Positions 1 through 7,381 of a stretch of 19,192 nt of DNA are shown here, piece after piece. Source of the stretch: an uncultured Clostridia bacterium (lineage in GTDB: Bacteria > Bacillota > Clostridia > TANB77 > CAG-508); the NCBI GenBank assembly GCA_947631315.1, contig CANRLA010000020.1, forward strand, positions 1 through 19,192, read 5' to 3'. The notes beneath the pieces were generated by a model. That model was not told the origin of the DNA, made no database searches, and was given only the letters and a program-made list of their open reading frames with translations. Position 1 is the stretch's first letter. Each line of letters starts with the position of its first letter. A program made the position numbers and the translations under genes.

Positions 1-87
1 AGGCGAATTTTAAAATAAAGTATGTAAATTTTTTTACAATTAAAAAGTAAAAAAAGGCACAAACGAAAAAATTCATTAACAAAATAC

Positions 88-116
88 TTGTAAATAAGAT
101 TAAATTAGTATATAAT
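88..116 (+). promoter_or_regulatory. Sigma-A promoter of SRP RNA
   Basis: A -35 TTGTAA at 88-93, a 17-base spacer and a perfect -10 TATAAT at 111-116. This places the start of transcription at about 123, exactly where the 5' strand of the SRP RNA helix begins, which supports both calls. In bases 1-87 I see no gene, only stop-rich AT sequence. Confidence 0.8.
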
Positions 117-122
117 GCAAAT

Positions 123-253
123 GGTGTGATAAGTATTTCTTTATTCTAGGGTATTTCAATAAAAGCCTACGAACCTTGTCAGATCCGGAAGGAAGCAGCA
201 ATAAGTGGTAACTTTTATGTGGAATACTCTAGAATAAGGAAATACATCATGCC
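123..253 (+). ncRNA. ffs: Signal recognition particle RNA (4.5S-like, extended single hairpin)
   Basis: This is the RNA scaffold of the signal recognition particle, which binds Ffh and targets nascent membrane proteins to the translocon. The conserved Ffh-binding tip lies at about 174-200: a GGAA tetraloop at 187-190 closed by TCC/GGA, followed by the AGCAGC of the asymmetric internal loop. Outside it, one long helix can be traced: 123-130 with 246-253, 133-139 with 239-245, 141-149 with 229-237, 151-157 with 221-227 and 159-165 with 212-218. No second (Alu) domain is apparent. The RNA is about 131 nt, longer than a typical ~100-nt small-type RNA and much shorter than the ~270-nt Bacillus type. 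Its place just before dnaX is the familiar Firmicutes arrangement. Confidence 0.93.
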
Positions 254-275
254 TTTATTATTAATAGGAATTAGT

Positions 276-304
276 TTGAAAGATTAAAATTTCATAACTA
301 CAAA
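276..304 (+). promoter_or_regulatory. Possible dnaX promoter
   Basis: TTGAAA at 276-281, a 17-base spacer and TACAAA at 299-304. The spacing is ideal but the -10 is weak. A start at about 311 would fall inside the dnaX ribosome binding site, so read-through from the SRP RNA promoter is an equally good source of the dnaX message. Confidence 0.3.
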
Positions 305-327
305 ATGAGAAAGGAATTGGATTTTTT

Positions 328-1989
328 ATGGAATATACTGCTCTTTATAGAAGATTTAGACCAAAAACATTTGACGAAATACTTGGACAAGAGCACATAA
401 CTAAAACACTTAAAAATCAAGTAATTTCAGACAGAGTAGGACATGCTTATTTATTTACAGGATGTAGAGGGTGCGGAAAAACATCATCTGCTAAAGTTCT
501 AGCAAGAGCTATAAATTGTCTAAATCCTAAAAATGGAGAACCTTGCAACGAATGTAGTGTATGTAAGTCAGCCCTAGATGGTTCTCTCACAGATATAGTT
601 GAAATGGATGCTGCATCTAATAATAGTGTAGATGATATCAGAGCTATAAGAGATGAAGTTAATTTTTTGCCAACGGTTGCAAAATATAGAGTATATATAA
701 TTGACGAGGTTCATATGCTTTCACCGGGAGCCTTTAATGCTTTATTAAAAACATTAGAAGAACCACCAAAACATGTTAAGTTTATTTTGGCCACTACTGA
801 ACCTCAAAAACTTCCAGCAACGATACTTTCAAGGTGTCAAAGATTTGATTTTAAGAAAATACCGGATGCAGATATAATAATTAATCTTGAAAAAATATGC
901 AAAGAAAGTAATATAGAATATACAGAAGGAGCCTTAAATCTAATAGCCGAACTTTCTGAAGGTGCAATGAGAGATGCTTTATCAATACTAGAAAGATGTG
1001 CGCAAGATGGAGAAAATAAAATTGATGAAGAAAAAATAAAAGATTTAGTAGGAATTCCAAAAATAGAATATATATCTAAAATTGCTGAAGAAATTGTTAA
1101 TGGTAATGGAGAAAATGCTTTAATCACAGTAAAAAATGTAATTGATGAAGGAAAAGATATAAATAATATACTTTGGGAAATTATAAAATATTTTAGAGAT
1201 ATATTATTATATAAGTCTACAAAAGAGATATCTAATGTATATTCTAAAGAAGATGCAAAAAAAATTGAAGAACTTTCTTCCAAAATTGACAATGAAAGAT
1301 TACTAAATATAATATATAAATTATCAGAGCTTGAAAATGATATAAAATGGTCTTCACAGAAGAATATTGTTTTTCAAGTAGGAATTTTAAAAGTTTGTAG
1401 TAATGAAACTGTTTCGCTAGAAGAAAGAGTTGAAAAGTTAGAAAATACTTTAAAAAACGGAACAATACAAGTTGCAAGTATTCAAAATAATGGACTAAAT
1501 GCAGAAATCTCTAGAAAAGAAGGATTTTTTGCGGAAAAATCTACACAAGCCAAAGTAAATGAAAAGGTAACAAGTGGAGAGCAACAAGCCAGTCAAATAA
1601 ATTCAGAAAAATCGGTAGTAGCTGAATCCACAGAAAGTAAACAAAATGTGGAAAGTTCAGCGACAAAAAAGAGTGCTGACTTTTGGAGCAATGTAATAGA
1701 AACACTAAAAGAACAAAGAATGCCAATGCTTTATTCTAATTTAGTAAACTCAAGGGGAATTATGTTAGATGATATGACAGTTGGTATAGAATTTCCAAAT
1801 GGATTAAATAGTTTTGGAAAAAGTGTAATTGAAAGACCTGAAAATATGGCTGAAATTAAAAGATTAGTATCATTAGAATGTAAGAAAGATATGAAAGTAA
1901 AGCTTATTGATAAAAAAGCAGAAGAAAATAAAAAAAGTCAATCAAATGAATTTAATATAGGAATAGATGTTAATTTGATAGACGGGTAA
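328..1989 (+). CDS. dnaX: DNA polymerase III subunits gamma/tau (clamp loader ATPase)
   Basis: This is the ATPase of the clamp loader, which opens and loads the sliding clamp at replication forks. At 553 aa it has a normal length for a Firmicute. Visible landmarks are the N-terminal YRRFRP motif, Walker A GCRGCGKT (residues 45-52), four zinc cysteines C64, C73, C76 and C79, Walker B around D126-E127, sensor 1 LATTEP (154-159) and the SRC arginine finger (168-170). A collar domain follows to about residue 370, then a low-complexity linker (about 385-448). The tau-specific C-terminal domain begins at the ADFW of residues 450-453. The start ATG has AAAGGA upstream. It is the first gene of a dnaX-ebfC-recR operon. 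A candidate -1 frameshift site lies at the linker/tau-domain boundary and is listed separately. Confidence 0.96.
   Translation: MEYTALYRRFRPKTFDEILGQEHITKTLKNQVISDRVGHAYLFTGCRGCGKTSSAKVLARAINCLNPKNGEPCNECSVCKSALDGSLTDIVEMDAASNNSVDDIRAIRDEVNFLPTVAKYRVYIIDEVHMLSPGAFNALLKTLEEPPKHVKFILATTEPQKLPATILSRCQRFDFKKIPDADIIINLEKICKESNIEYTEGALNLIAELSEGAMRDALSILERCAQDGENKIDEEKIKDLVGIPKIEYISKIAEEIVNGNGENALITVKNVIDEGKDINNILWEIIKYFRDILLYKSTKEISNVYSKEDAKKIEELSSKIDNERLLNIIYKLSELENDIKWSSQKNIVFQVGILKVCSNETVSLEERVEKLENTLKNGTIQVASIQNNGLNAEISRKEGFFAEKSTQAKVNEKVTSGEQQASQINSEKSVVAESTESKQNVESSATKKSADFWSNVIETLKEQRMPMLYSNLVNSRGIMLDDMTVGIEFPNGLNSFGKSVIERPENMAEIKRLVSLECKKDMKVKLIDKKAEENKKSQSNEFNIGIDVNLIDG
1665..1679 (+). promoter_or_regulatory. 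Candidate programmed -1 frameshift site in dnaX (gamma product)
   Basis: The heptamer A AAA AAG at 1665-1671 is in the reading phase required for -1 slippage (codons ACA AAA AAG, residues 446-448). After a -1 slip the ribosome reads GAG TGC and then TGA at 1677-1679, giving a 450-aa product that lacks the whole tau-specific domain. The purine-rich GGAAAG at 1650-1655, nine bases upstream, might act as an internal Shine-Dalgarno stimulator. I see only a weak downstream stem (TGCT 1674-1677 with AGCA 1687-1690). The heptamer is the one used in E. coli dnaX. Frameshifting here is inferred. Confidence 0.5.
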
Positions 1990-2047
1990 AATAATAATAA
2001 GATAATTAAAAGCATAAAATGCATATAAAATTAAGGAGGTAAATTAT

Positions 2048-2386
2048 ATGTCAAGAGGCGGATATCCAGGTGGAATGGGAGGATTTGGAGGCTTAAATAT
2101 GAACCAAATCATGAAACAAGCAAAAAAAATGCAAGAGGAAATGGAAAAATCACAAGAAAATTTAACAACTCAAACCTTTGAAAGTACAACAGGTGGAGGA
2201 GCTGTATATTGCAAAGTTAACGGTGCAAAAGAACTATTAGAAATAAAAATAAAAAAAGATGTTGTAGACCCTGACGATGTCGAAATGCTACAAGACCTAA
2301 TTTTAACATGTATAAATGACGCATTAAAGAAGGTAGATCAAGCAACAAGTGCAGAGTTTGGAAAATATAATATACCAGGACTATAA
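2048..2386 (+). CDS. ebfC: YbaB/EbfC family nucleoid-associated protein
   Basis: This is a small DNA-binding protein of the YbaB/EbfC (YaaK) family, which coats DNA as a homodimer and is almost always found between dnaX and recR. At 112 aa it has the family length. Visible features are a glycine/methionine-rich N-terminus (residues 1-19), the amphipathic helix around MKQAKKMQEEMEKSQENL (22-39), the central beta region with STTGGGAV and the KVNGAKELLEIKI strand, and a C-terminal helix ending in the short tail FGKYNIPGL. A strong AAGGAGG at 2033-2039, eight bases before the ATG, fixes the start. It lies 58 bases after dnaX and 71 before recR with no terminator between, so co-transcription is likely. 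Confidence 0.93.
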   Translation: MSRGGYPGGMGGFGGLNMNQIMKQAKKMQEEMEKSQENLTTQTFESTTGGGAVYCKVNGAKELLEIKIKKDVVDPDDVEMLQDLILTCINDALKKVDQATSAEFGKYNIPGL

Positions 2387-2457
2387 AAAATAAAGAATTA
2401 TAGAAAATAAACAATATATAAGAAAAAATGTAGCAATAGAAATACAAGGAGAAACAA

Positions 2458-3057
2458 ATGTCATATTTTTCGCCATCAATAGAAAAACTAATAGAGAGTT
2501 TTGAAAGATTGCCAAGCATAGGAAATAAAACAGCTATAAGGCTTGCTTTTTATATGCTTAACGCAAGCAAAGAAGAAACAGAAAATTTTATAAAAAGTAT
2601 ACAAGATGCAAAAAATAATTTAAAAATGTGCTCAAAATGCTATAATATATCAGATACGGATCCATGCAATATTTGTTCTGATGCCAAAAGAGATACTACC
2701 AAAATATGTGTAGTAGAAGACGTAAAAGATGTAGTAGCAATTGAAAAAATCCACGAATATAACGGATTATATCATGTATTACATGGCTCAATATCACCAA
2801 TGGACGGAATTGGTCCGGATGATATTAAAATAAAAGAACTCTTGTCAAGACTAATGGATGGAACTGTAAAAGAAGTAATCTTAGCAACAAATCCAAAAGT
2901 TGAAGGAGAAGCTACGGCTATGTACATTTCTAAGTTAATAAAACCAATGGGAATTAAAGCAACAAGACTAGCTCATGGTATTCCAGTGGGTGGAGATTTA
3001 GAATATACAGATGAATTTACATTAGGAAAGGCATTTGAAGGTAGAACAGAGTTATAA
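2458..3057 (+). CDS. recR: Recombination protein RecR
   Basis: RecR works with RecO (and RecF) to load RecA onto SSB-coated single-stranded DNA during gap repair. The protein is 199 aa, the usual length. In order it shows the N-terminal helix-hairpin-helix region with LPSIGNKTAIRLA (18-30), the four-cysteine zinc site C58-x2-C61-x8-C70-x2-C73, the Toprim domain starting around CVVEDVKD (84-91), and the C-terminal Walker-B-like segment with LAHGIPVGGDLEYTDE (171-186). The start has AAGGAG about seven bases upstream. It is the last gene of the dnaX operon. No classical poly-T terminator follows; the palindromic element at 3087-3211 is the nearest structure that could end or process the transcript. 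Confidence 0.96.
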   Translation: MSYFSPSIEKLIESFERLPSIGNKTAIRLAFYMLNASKEETENFIKSIQDAKNNLKMCSKCYNISDTDPCNICSDAKRDTTKICVVEDVKDVVAIEKIHEYNGLYHVLHGSISPMDGIGPDDIKIKELLSRLMDGTVKEVILATNPKVEGEATAMYISKLIKPMGIKATRLAHGIPVGGDLEYTDEFTLGKAFEGRTEL

Positions 3058-3086
3058 GAAAATTATCATAAAAATTAACAATTAAT

Positions 3087-3211
3087 TATAAATGAAAATA
3101 CAATAGTTTTTGTTGTTTGTTGTCGCTAGCAACCTAACGGTCGCGCTCCATTCGCGCACTTACGTGCTTGGTCGCTACGCACAACTGCAAACTATTGTAT
3201 TTTCATTTATA
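3087..3211. repeat. Palindromic intergenic element with GC-rich core (MITE-like?)
   Basis: Two perfect 23-base inverted arms (3087-3109 and 3189-3211) enclose a 79-base core. Beyond the arms the pairing continues imperfectly to about 3081 and 3217. The arms are AT-rich like the genome, but 40 of the 67 bases at 3122-3188 are G or C, far above the surroundings. The core contains GTCGC three times (3122, 3140 and 3171), the palindrome GCTAGC (3125-3130) and small stems such as GCAC/GTGC (3156-3167). No ORF or target-site duplication is evident. It could be a non-autonomous mobile element, a structured RNA or an RNase III-type processing site after recR. Confidence 0.7.
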
Positions 3212-3249
3212 TGTAATATTAAATAGTCATAAATAAATTTCTTAAAATA

Positions 3250-3279
3250 TGAATATTTTGCATTTATTAGTAAAAAATA
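3250..3279 (+). promoter_or_regulatory. Possible sporulation (sigma-G-like) promoter of ypeB
   Basis: TGAATA at 3250-3255 equals the sigma-G -35 consensus. After 17 bases the -10 position holds AAAAATA (3273-3279), which matches CATACTA at four of seven bases. ypeB is transcribed by sigma-G in Bacillus subtilis, so the location makes sense, but the -10 is poor and chance matches are easy in AT-rich DNA. Confidence 0.3.
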
Positions 3280-3329
3280 GTAAAAATCGTATTTTATAGA
3301 AATTGGATTGAGAAAGGATAGATTCTTCG

Positions 3330-4718
3330 ATGGGAAAAATAAAAAATAAGATTTATGACTGGAAAGATAGATTAAGAAGCGGAAAAATGCTTACATTAGT
3401 TGTTACGCTAGTAGTTATAATTATAACACTTGCTATATATTCATTCAAATTATCAAGAAATTATAGAATTCTTGCAGAAAATAGTTACAATCATGCATTT
3501 TATCAATTAATTGAATATGTTGATAACACAGAAAAATTACTTGCAAAAGCAACAATATCATACAGTAGTGAACATGCAACAGAAACATTTTCTAACATAG
3601 ACAAACAATCAGCTTTAGCACAGGCTTATCTTGCTAGAATGCCAATAGATACACAGGAACTAGAAAATACGCAAAAATTTCTGCATCAATTAGGAGATTA
3701 TTGTTATACAGTATCAAAGAAAACTATAAAGGGGGAAGAATTAACTCAAGAGGAACTGGATAATTTAGTGAGCTTACATGATTATTGTTTAGATTTAAAA
3801 AATACATTATACCAATTAGAAACAGATTTGTCAGACGAAACTATAAAATGGGGAGATTTATCAAACACAGGCAATAGACTATTTGCAAGAGAGGATGAAA
3901 ATTTGTCGCAGACAAGTTTTTCTAATATCGAAGAAGATTTACACCAATATGCAGGACTAATTTATGATGGAGCGTATTCAGAAAACTTACAAAATCCTGA
4001 CATAGTTGGACTTACAGGAAATGACATTTCAAAAGAAGAAGCAGAAATAAAAGCAAGAGAATTTTTAGGAGAAGACACAATACAAGAAATAAATTTTAAA
4101 GAAGAATCACAAAATTCTAACATTGTTTGCTACAACTTTAATGTAAAGGCAAAAAATAAAGGTGAAAATATATCTATAGGAGTGTCAAAAAAGGGAGGAC
4201 ACATTGTTTGGATTAATTCAGATAGAAATGTTACGGAAGAGAGTATAAAGCCGGAAGATGCAGTAAATAAAGGCAAAGACTTTTTGCAAAATAGAGAATA
4301 TAAAAACATGAAAGAAACCTACTACATGAAAGAAAATAATGTGCTTACAGTTAATTATGCTTATGTTCAAGATGATGTGATAATGTATCCGGATTTAATA
4401 AAACTAAAAATTGCATTAGATAATGGAGAGGTACTAGGATTAGAATCAACAGGGTATTTAAATTCTCACAAAGAAAGAGAGTTACAAGAAGCAAAAATTA
4501 CAAAAGAACAAGCAAGAAAGTTAATTAATCCAAAGCTACAAATAAGCGGCATTGACATGGCGATGATTCCAACTGAATGGAACACAGAAATATTATGCTG
4601 GGAAATAAAAGGAAAGACGGAAGATAATGACTTCCTAGTATATATTAATACACAAACAGGAGCAGAGGAAGATATTTTAATGATAGTGGATACACCAAAT
4701 GGAACATTAACGACTTAA
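3330..4718 (+). CDS. ypeB: Germination protein YpeB (spore cortex hydrolase partner)
   Basis: YpeB is an inner-spore-membrane protein needed for localisation and stability of the cortex-lytic enzyme SleB during germination. The 462-aa length fits the family (about 450). A short basic cytoplasmic start (residues 1-18) is followed by one membrane anchor (about 19-40), a helical N-terminal region containing LAQAYLARMPID, and repeated PepSY-type modules in the second half (from about 233, 310 and 390; the segments ISKEEAEIKAREFL, IKPEDAVNKGKDFL and ITKEQARKLI mark their starts). AGAAAGGA at 3311-3318 precedes the ATG by 11 bases. It is a single-gene unit with a terminator behind it. In many Firmicutes sleB sits directly next to ypeB; no sleB is present here. 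This gene is the main evidence for a spore-former. Confidence 0.9.
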   Translation: MGKIKNKIYDWKDRLRSGKMLTLVVTLVVIIITLAIYSFKLSRNYRILAENSYNHAFYQLIEYVDNTEKLLAKATISYSSEHATETFSNIDKQSALAQAYLARMPIDTQELENTQKFLHQLGDYCYTVSKKTIKGEELTQEELDNLVSLHDYCLDLKNTLYQLETDLSDETIKWGDLSNTGNRLFAREDENLSQTSFSNIEEDLHQYAGLIYDGAYSENLQNPDIVGLTGNDISKEEAEIKAREFLGEDTIQEINFKEESQNSNIVCYNFNVKAKNKGENISIGVSKKGGHIVWINSDRNVTEESIKPEDAVNKGKDFLQNREYKNMKETYYMKENNVLTVNYAYVQDDVIMYPDLIKLKIALDNGEVLGLESTGYLNSHKERELQEAKITKEQARKLINPKLQISGIDMAMIPTEWNTEILCWEIKGKTEDNDFLVYINTQTGAEEDILMIVDTPNGTLTT

Positions 4719-4728
4719 AAATTAATAC

Positions 4729-4757
4729 TTGTAAAATCAATATTAAAAGCATATAAT
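4729..4757 (+). promoter_or_regulatory. Sigma-A promoter of murF, overlapping the ypeB terminator
   Basis: TTGTAA at 4729-4734, a 17-base spacer and TATAAT at 4752-4757: the same hexamers and spacing as the SRP RNA promoter. The -10 lies inside the left arm of the ypeB terminator, so RNA started at about 4764 contains only the right arm and escapes termination. Confidence 0.65.
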
Positions 4758-4781
4758 TTATCAAGAATTATATGCTTTTTT
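4745..4781 (+). terminator. Rho-independent terminator after ypeB
   Basis: A perfect 14-bp stem (4745-4758 with 4766-4779) with a 7-base loop (4759-4765). Its right arm runs into six consecutive T residues (4776-4781). It lies 27 bases after the ypeB stop codon. Confidence 0.85.
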
Positions 4782-4834
4782 GTCAAGTAGAGCAAAAGGA
4801 GCAATAGAATCAGACAAATTATTAACTACTTGAC
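4782..4834 (+). other. Inverted repeat in the murF leader
   Basis: GTCAAGTAG at 4782-4790 and its exact complement CTACTTGAC at 4826-4834 could pair around a 35-base loop in the untranslated leader, ending 12 bases before AGGAGG (4847-4852). It may be a structural leader or a protein-binding site. I recognise no known riboswitch or attenuator. Confidence 0.45.
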
Positions 4835-4857
4835 TGATAGAAGCTTAGGAGGAAAAA

Positions 4858-6183
4858 ATGAAAATTGAAGAAATATTAAATGTAACTAGTGGAGAGCTAG
4901 TTTGTGGAGATAAAAACATAGAAGTAAACAAATTTGAAATAGATACTAGAAAAGTAAATGAAGGAGACGTATTTGTTGCAATTAAAGGTGAAAATACCGA
5001 TGGAAATTTATATTATAAAGATGCAGTGAAAAAAGGAGCAATATGCATGCTGGAGAAAATGCCAAGTGAAAAAATAGGCAATATAATTGTAGTAGAAGAC
5101 ACAATAAAGGCATTGCAAAGCTTAGCAGAATACAAAAGAAGTAAGTATGATATTCCAGTTGTAGCAATTACAGGAAGTGTTGGAAAGACTAGTACAAAAG
5201 ACTTAGTTGCATCAGTCATGTCTGAAAGATTTAATGTGTTAAAAACACAAGGAAATTATAACAATGGAATAGGTCTACCTCTTACAATTTTAAGATTAAA
5301 AGATGAAGACGCTATGGTAGTTGAGATGGGAATGAACCATTTTGGAGAAATAAGTTTGCTTTCCAAAATCGCAAAACCGACCGTTGCTATAATAACCAAT
5401 ATTGGAACTGCACATATTGGCAATTTAGGTTCTAGAGAAAATATATTAAAAGCGAAACTTGAAATATTGGACGGTTTACAAGGAAATACAGTCATTGTTA
5501 ATAATGATAATGATTTATTAAGCAACTGGAACAAAGAAAATGAAAAATATAATGTAATTACATACGGAATAGCAAATAATCAAAGTAATTATGTGGCAGA
5601 AAATATAGAAACATTTGAAGATAAAAGTATTTTTGAAATAGAAAATAGAAAGATTACAGTCCCTGTTGGAGGAGAACATTTTGTACTTAATAGTTTGTGT
5701 GCAATAGCAGTTGGAAAATATTTTGGAATGTCTATGAACGAAATACAGGAAGGCATTTCAAAACTAGAATTAACAAAAAAAAGAATGGAGATAGATAATA
5801 CAAAAATAGGTGCAATAATTATTAATGATTCATATAACGCAAATTATGATTCAATGAAAGCAGCACTACAGTATCTTAAAAGTATAAAAAATAGAAGAAA
5901 AATTGCAGTTCTAGGTGATATGAAAGAACTTGGAGAGTATTCAGAAGAATTGCATAAAAAAGTAGGAGAACTCATAGAAAATATTGACGTACTCATAACA
6001 GTAGGAGATTTAGCCAAATTGATTAGTGAAAATGCAAAAATTATAAAAAAATATGAATGTAACAGTAATGAAGAAGCAATTAATAGAATAAAAAATATTA
6101 TACAAGAAAATGATGCAATCTTATTAAAGGCATCTAATTCGATGAACTTTAGTGAAATTGCAGAAAGTTTAAAAGCTTTATAA
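4858..6183 (+). CDS. murF: UDP-N-acetylmuramoyl-tripeptide--D-alanyl-D-alanine ligase MurF
   Basis: MurF is a cytoplasmic ATP-dependent ligase that adds D-Ala-D-Ala to UDP-MurNAc-tripeptide, completing the pentapeptide precursor of peptidoglycan. The 441-aa length is typical. The N-terminal substrate domain contains FEIDTRKVNEGDVFVAIKG (26-44). The central ATPase has P-loop TGSVGKT (105-111), the QGNYNNGIGLP segment (131-141), EMGMNHFGEI (156-165) and NIGTAHIGNLGSRENI (181-196), where the lysine of the following KAKLEI is the usual carbamylated position. The C-terminal domain begins after NDSYNANYDSM (323-333), with VLGDMKELGE (351-360). AGGAGG lies five bases before the ATG. The next gene, ddl, makes its dipeptide substrate. 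Confidence 0.95.
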   Translation: MKIEEILNVTSGELVCGDKNIEVNKFEIDTRKVNEGDVFVAIKGENTDGNLYYKDAVKKGAICMLEKMPSEKIGNIIVVEDTIKALQSLAEYKRSKYDIPVVAITGSVGKTSTKDLVASVMSERFNVLKTQGNYNNGIGLPLTILRLKDEDAMVVEMGMNHFGEISLLSKIAKPTVAIITNIGTAHIGNLGSRENILKAKLEILDGLQGNTVIVNNDNDLLSNWNKENEKYNVITYGIANNQSNYVAENIETFEDKSIFEIENRKITVPVGGEHFVLNSLCAIAVGKYFGMSMNEIQEGISKLELTKKRMEIDNTKIGAIIINDSYNANYDSMKAALQYLKSIKNRRKIAVLGDMKELGEYSEELHKKVGELIENIDVLITVGDLAKLISENAKIIKKYECNSNEEAINRIKNIIQENDAILLKASNSMNFSEIAESLKAL

Positions 6184-6270
6184 CAATAAATGAAAGTTAT
6201 ACATATCACGATTTATAGCAATTTGTATAAATTTTTTATAGTTTAAAGTTATGAGCAGAAAGGAAAGCGT

Positions 6271-7269
6271 ATGTTAAAAGTTGCTGTTATTTATGGAGGA
6301 ATGTCAACGGAACACGATATTTCACTTATTTCGGGAAAAAATGTAATAGATAATTTAGACAAATCTAAATATGAAATCTACGAGATAAAAATTACTAAAG
6401 ATGGTAGATGGATGGATAAAAGAGACAGAGAGATAAAAGATATTTACAAATTATTAAAAGAAATGGATTCAGTATTTCCAGTACTTCACGGACTATATGG
6501 AGAAGATGGTACAATTCAAGGAATGTTGGAACTTGCAAGTGTTCCGTATGTAGGATGTAAAGTATTATCCTCAAGTATATGTATGGATAAAGTTTATACA
6601 AAGGTGATATTTGAAAAAGCAAAGATACCGCAAGCTAAGTACATATATATTAAAGATGGCAATAAATATGTTGATGAAAACTTTGATGAGATAAGATTAG
6701 AAAATGACGAAATTGTAAAATTAGTCGAAGAAAAAATTGGTTTTCCAGTATTCGTAAAACCATCAAATTCAGGCTCATCAGTCGGAGTAAATAAAGCAAA
6801 AGATGGAGCAGAATTAATAAAATCATTAGCAGATGCTTCTATTTATGATAAAAAAGTATTGATAGAAGAAGCTATTATAGGTAAGGAAGTAGAATGTGCA
6901 GTATTAGGAAATGAAGATGCTCAAGCATCAACTGTAGGAGAAATATTATCAGCTGAAGAATTTTATTCTTATGATGCTAAATATGAAAATCAGGACTCAA
7001 AAACAGTGATACCAGCAGATTTGCCAAAAGAAAAAATAGAAGAAATAAGAAAATTAGCAATAAAAGCATTTAAAGCTGTTGATGGAAGCGGACTATCAAG
7101 AGTAGACTTCTTCGTACAAGAAGAAACAGGAAAAGTGTATATAAATGAAATAAATACAATTCCGGGATTTACTGAGATAAGTATGTATCCAAAATTATGG
7201 GAAAATGCAGGGATTTCTTATACGGAATTATTAACTAAGTTGATAGAATTAAGTATGGAAAAATCTTAA
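6271..7269 (+). CDS. ddl: D-alanine--D-alanine ligase
   Basis: This ATP-grasp enzyme joins two D-alanines and supplies the dipeptide that MurF uses. It is 332 aa, normal for the family. Signatures are GGMSTEHDIS (9-18), HGLYGEDG (73-80), the ATP-binding KPSNSGSSVGV (163-173), the omega-loop FYSYDAKY (231-238), the metal-binding region around D279 and NEINTIPGFT (292-301). The tyrosines of the omega loop and the absence of VanA/B-type changes point to D-Ala-D-Ala rather than D-Ala-D-Lac specificity, i.e. no vancomycin-resistance ligase. AAAGGA at 6259-6264 precedes the ATG. It lies 87 bases after murF without a terminator, so the two are probably one transcript; a terminator follows. Confidence 0.95.
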   Translation: MLKVAVIYGGMSTEHDISLISGKNVIDNLDKSKYEIYEIKITKDGRWMDKRDREIKDIYKLLKEMDSVFPVLHGLYGEDGTIQGMLELASVPYVGCKVLSSSICMDKVYTKVIFEKAKIPQAKYIYIKDGNKYVDENFDEIRLENDEIVKLVEEKIGFPVFVKPSNSGSSVGVNKAKDGAELIKSLADASIYDKKVLIEEAIIGKEVECAVLGNEDAQASTVGEILSAEEFYSYDAKYENQDSKTVIPADLPKEKIEEIRKLAIKAFKAVDGSGLSRVDFFVQEETGKVYINEINTIPGFTEISMYPKLWENAGISYTELLTKLIELSMEKS

Positions 7270-7270
7270 A

Positions 7271-7293
7271 GAGTCCGCTATTGCGGATTTTTT
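7271..7293 (+). terminator. Rho-independent terminator after ddl
   Basis: A TCCGC (7274-7278), TATT, GCGGA (7283-7287) hairpin, extendable by A-T and G-T pairs, followed by six T residues. It starts two bases after the ddl stop codon. The stem is short but GC-rich. Confidence 0.75.
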
Positions 7294-7352
7294 AGGTTTT
7301 ATAGCAATATAAGAAAAATTTATACAAATAAATGTACCACTTTTTATATTTA

Positions 7353-7361
7353 TGGTATAAT
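7353..7361 (+). promoter_or_regulatory. Extended -10 promoter of yqeK
   Basis: TGG TATAAT at 7353-7361 is an extended -10 (TGn plus a perfect hexamer). The sequence 17 bases upstream (TGTACC) is a poor -35, as is common for extended -10 promoters. A start at about 7368 would leave a leader of only about 14 bases, with AAAAGGA right at the 5' end. Confidence 0.6.
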
Positions 7362-7381
7362 ACGAAAAAAGGAATAAAAAA

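Noticed and set aside
23..38. TGTAAA/TTTACA inverted repeat near the left edge as a regulatory site
   Set aside because: Six A/T-rich pairs around a T4 loop are expected by chance in this composition, and nothing is known to its left.
1257..1268. A AAA AAA slippery run in dnaX followed by a near -1 TGA
   Set aside because: Slippage here would truncate the protein inside the collar domain needed for clamp-loader assembly, so the 1665 site is the better candidate; kept only as a caution.
837..1292. Open frames on the strand opposite dnaX, murF, yqeK and the coupling-protein gene
   Set aside because: They mirror strongly supported genes, lack ribosome binding sites and encode hydrophobic low-complexity sequence typical of antisense frames in AT-rich DNA.
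6271..7269. Possible VanA-type D-Ala-D-Lac ligase
   Set aside because: The omega-loop FYSYDAKY carries the tyrosines and lysine of ordinary D-Ala-D-Ala ligases, and no vanH or vanX is near.
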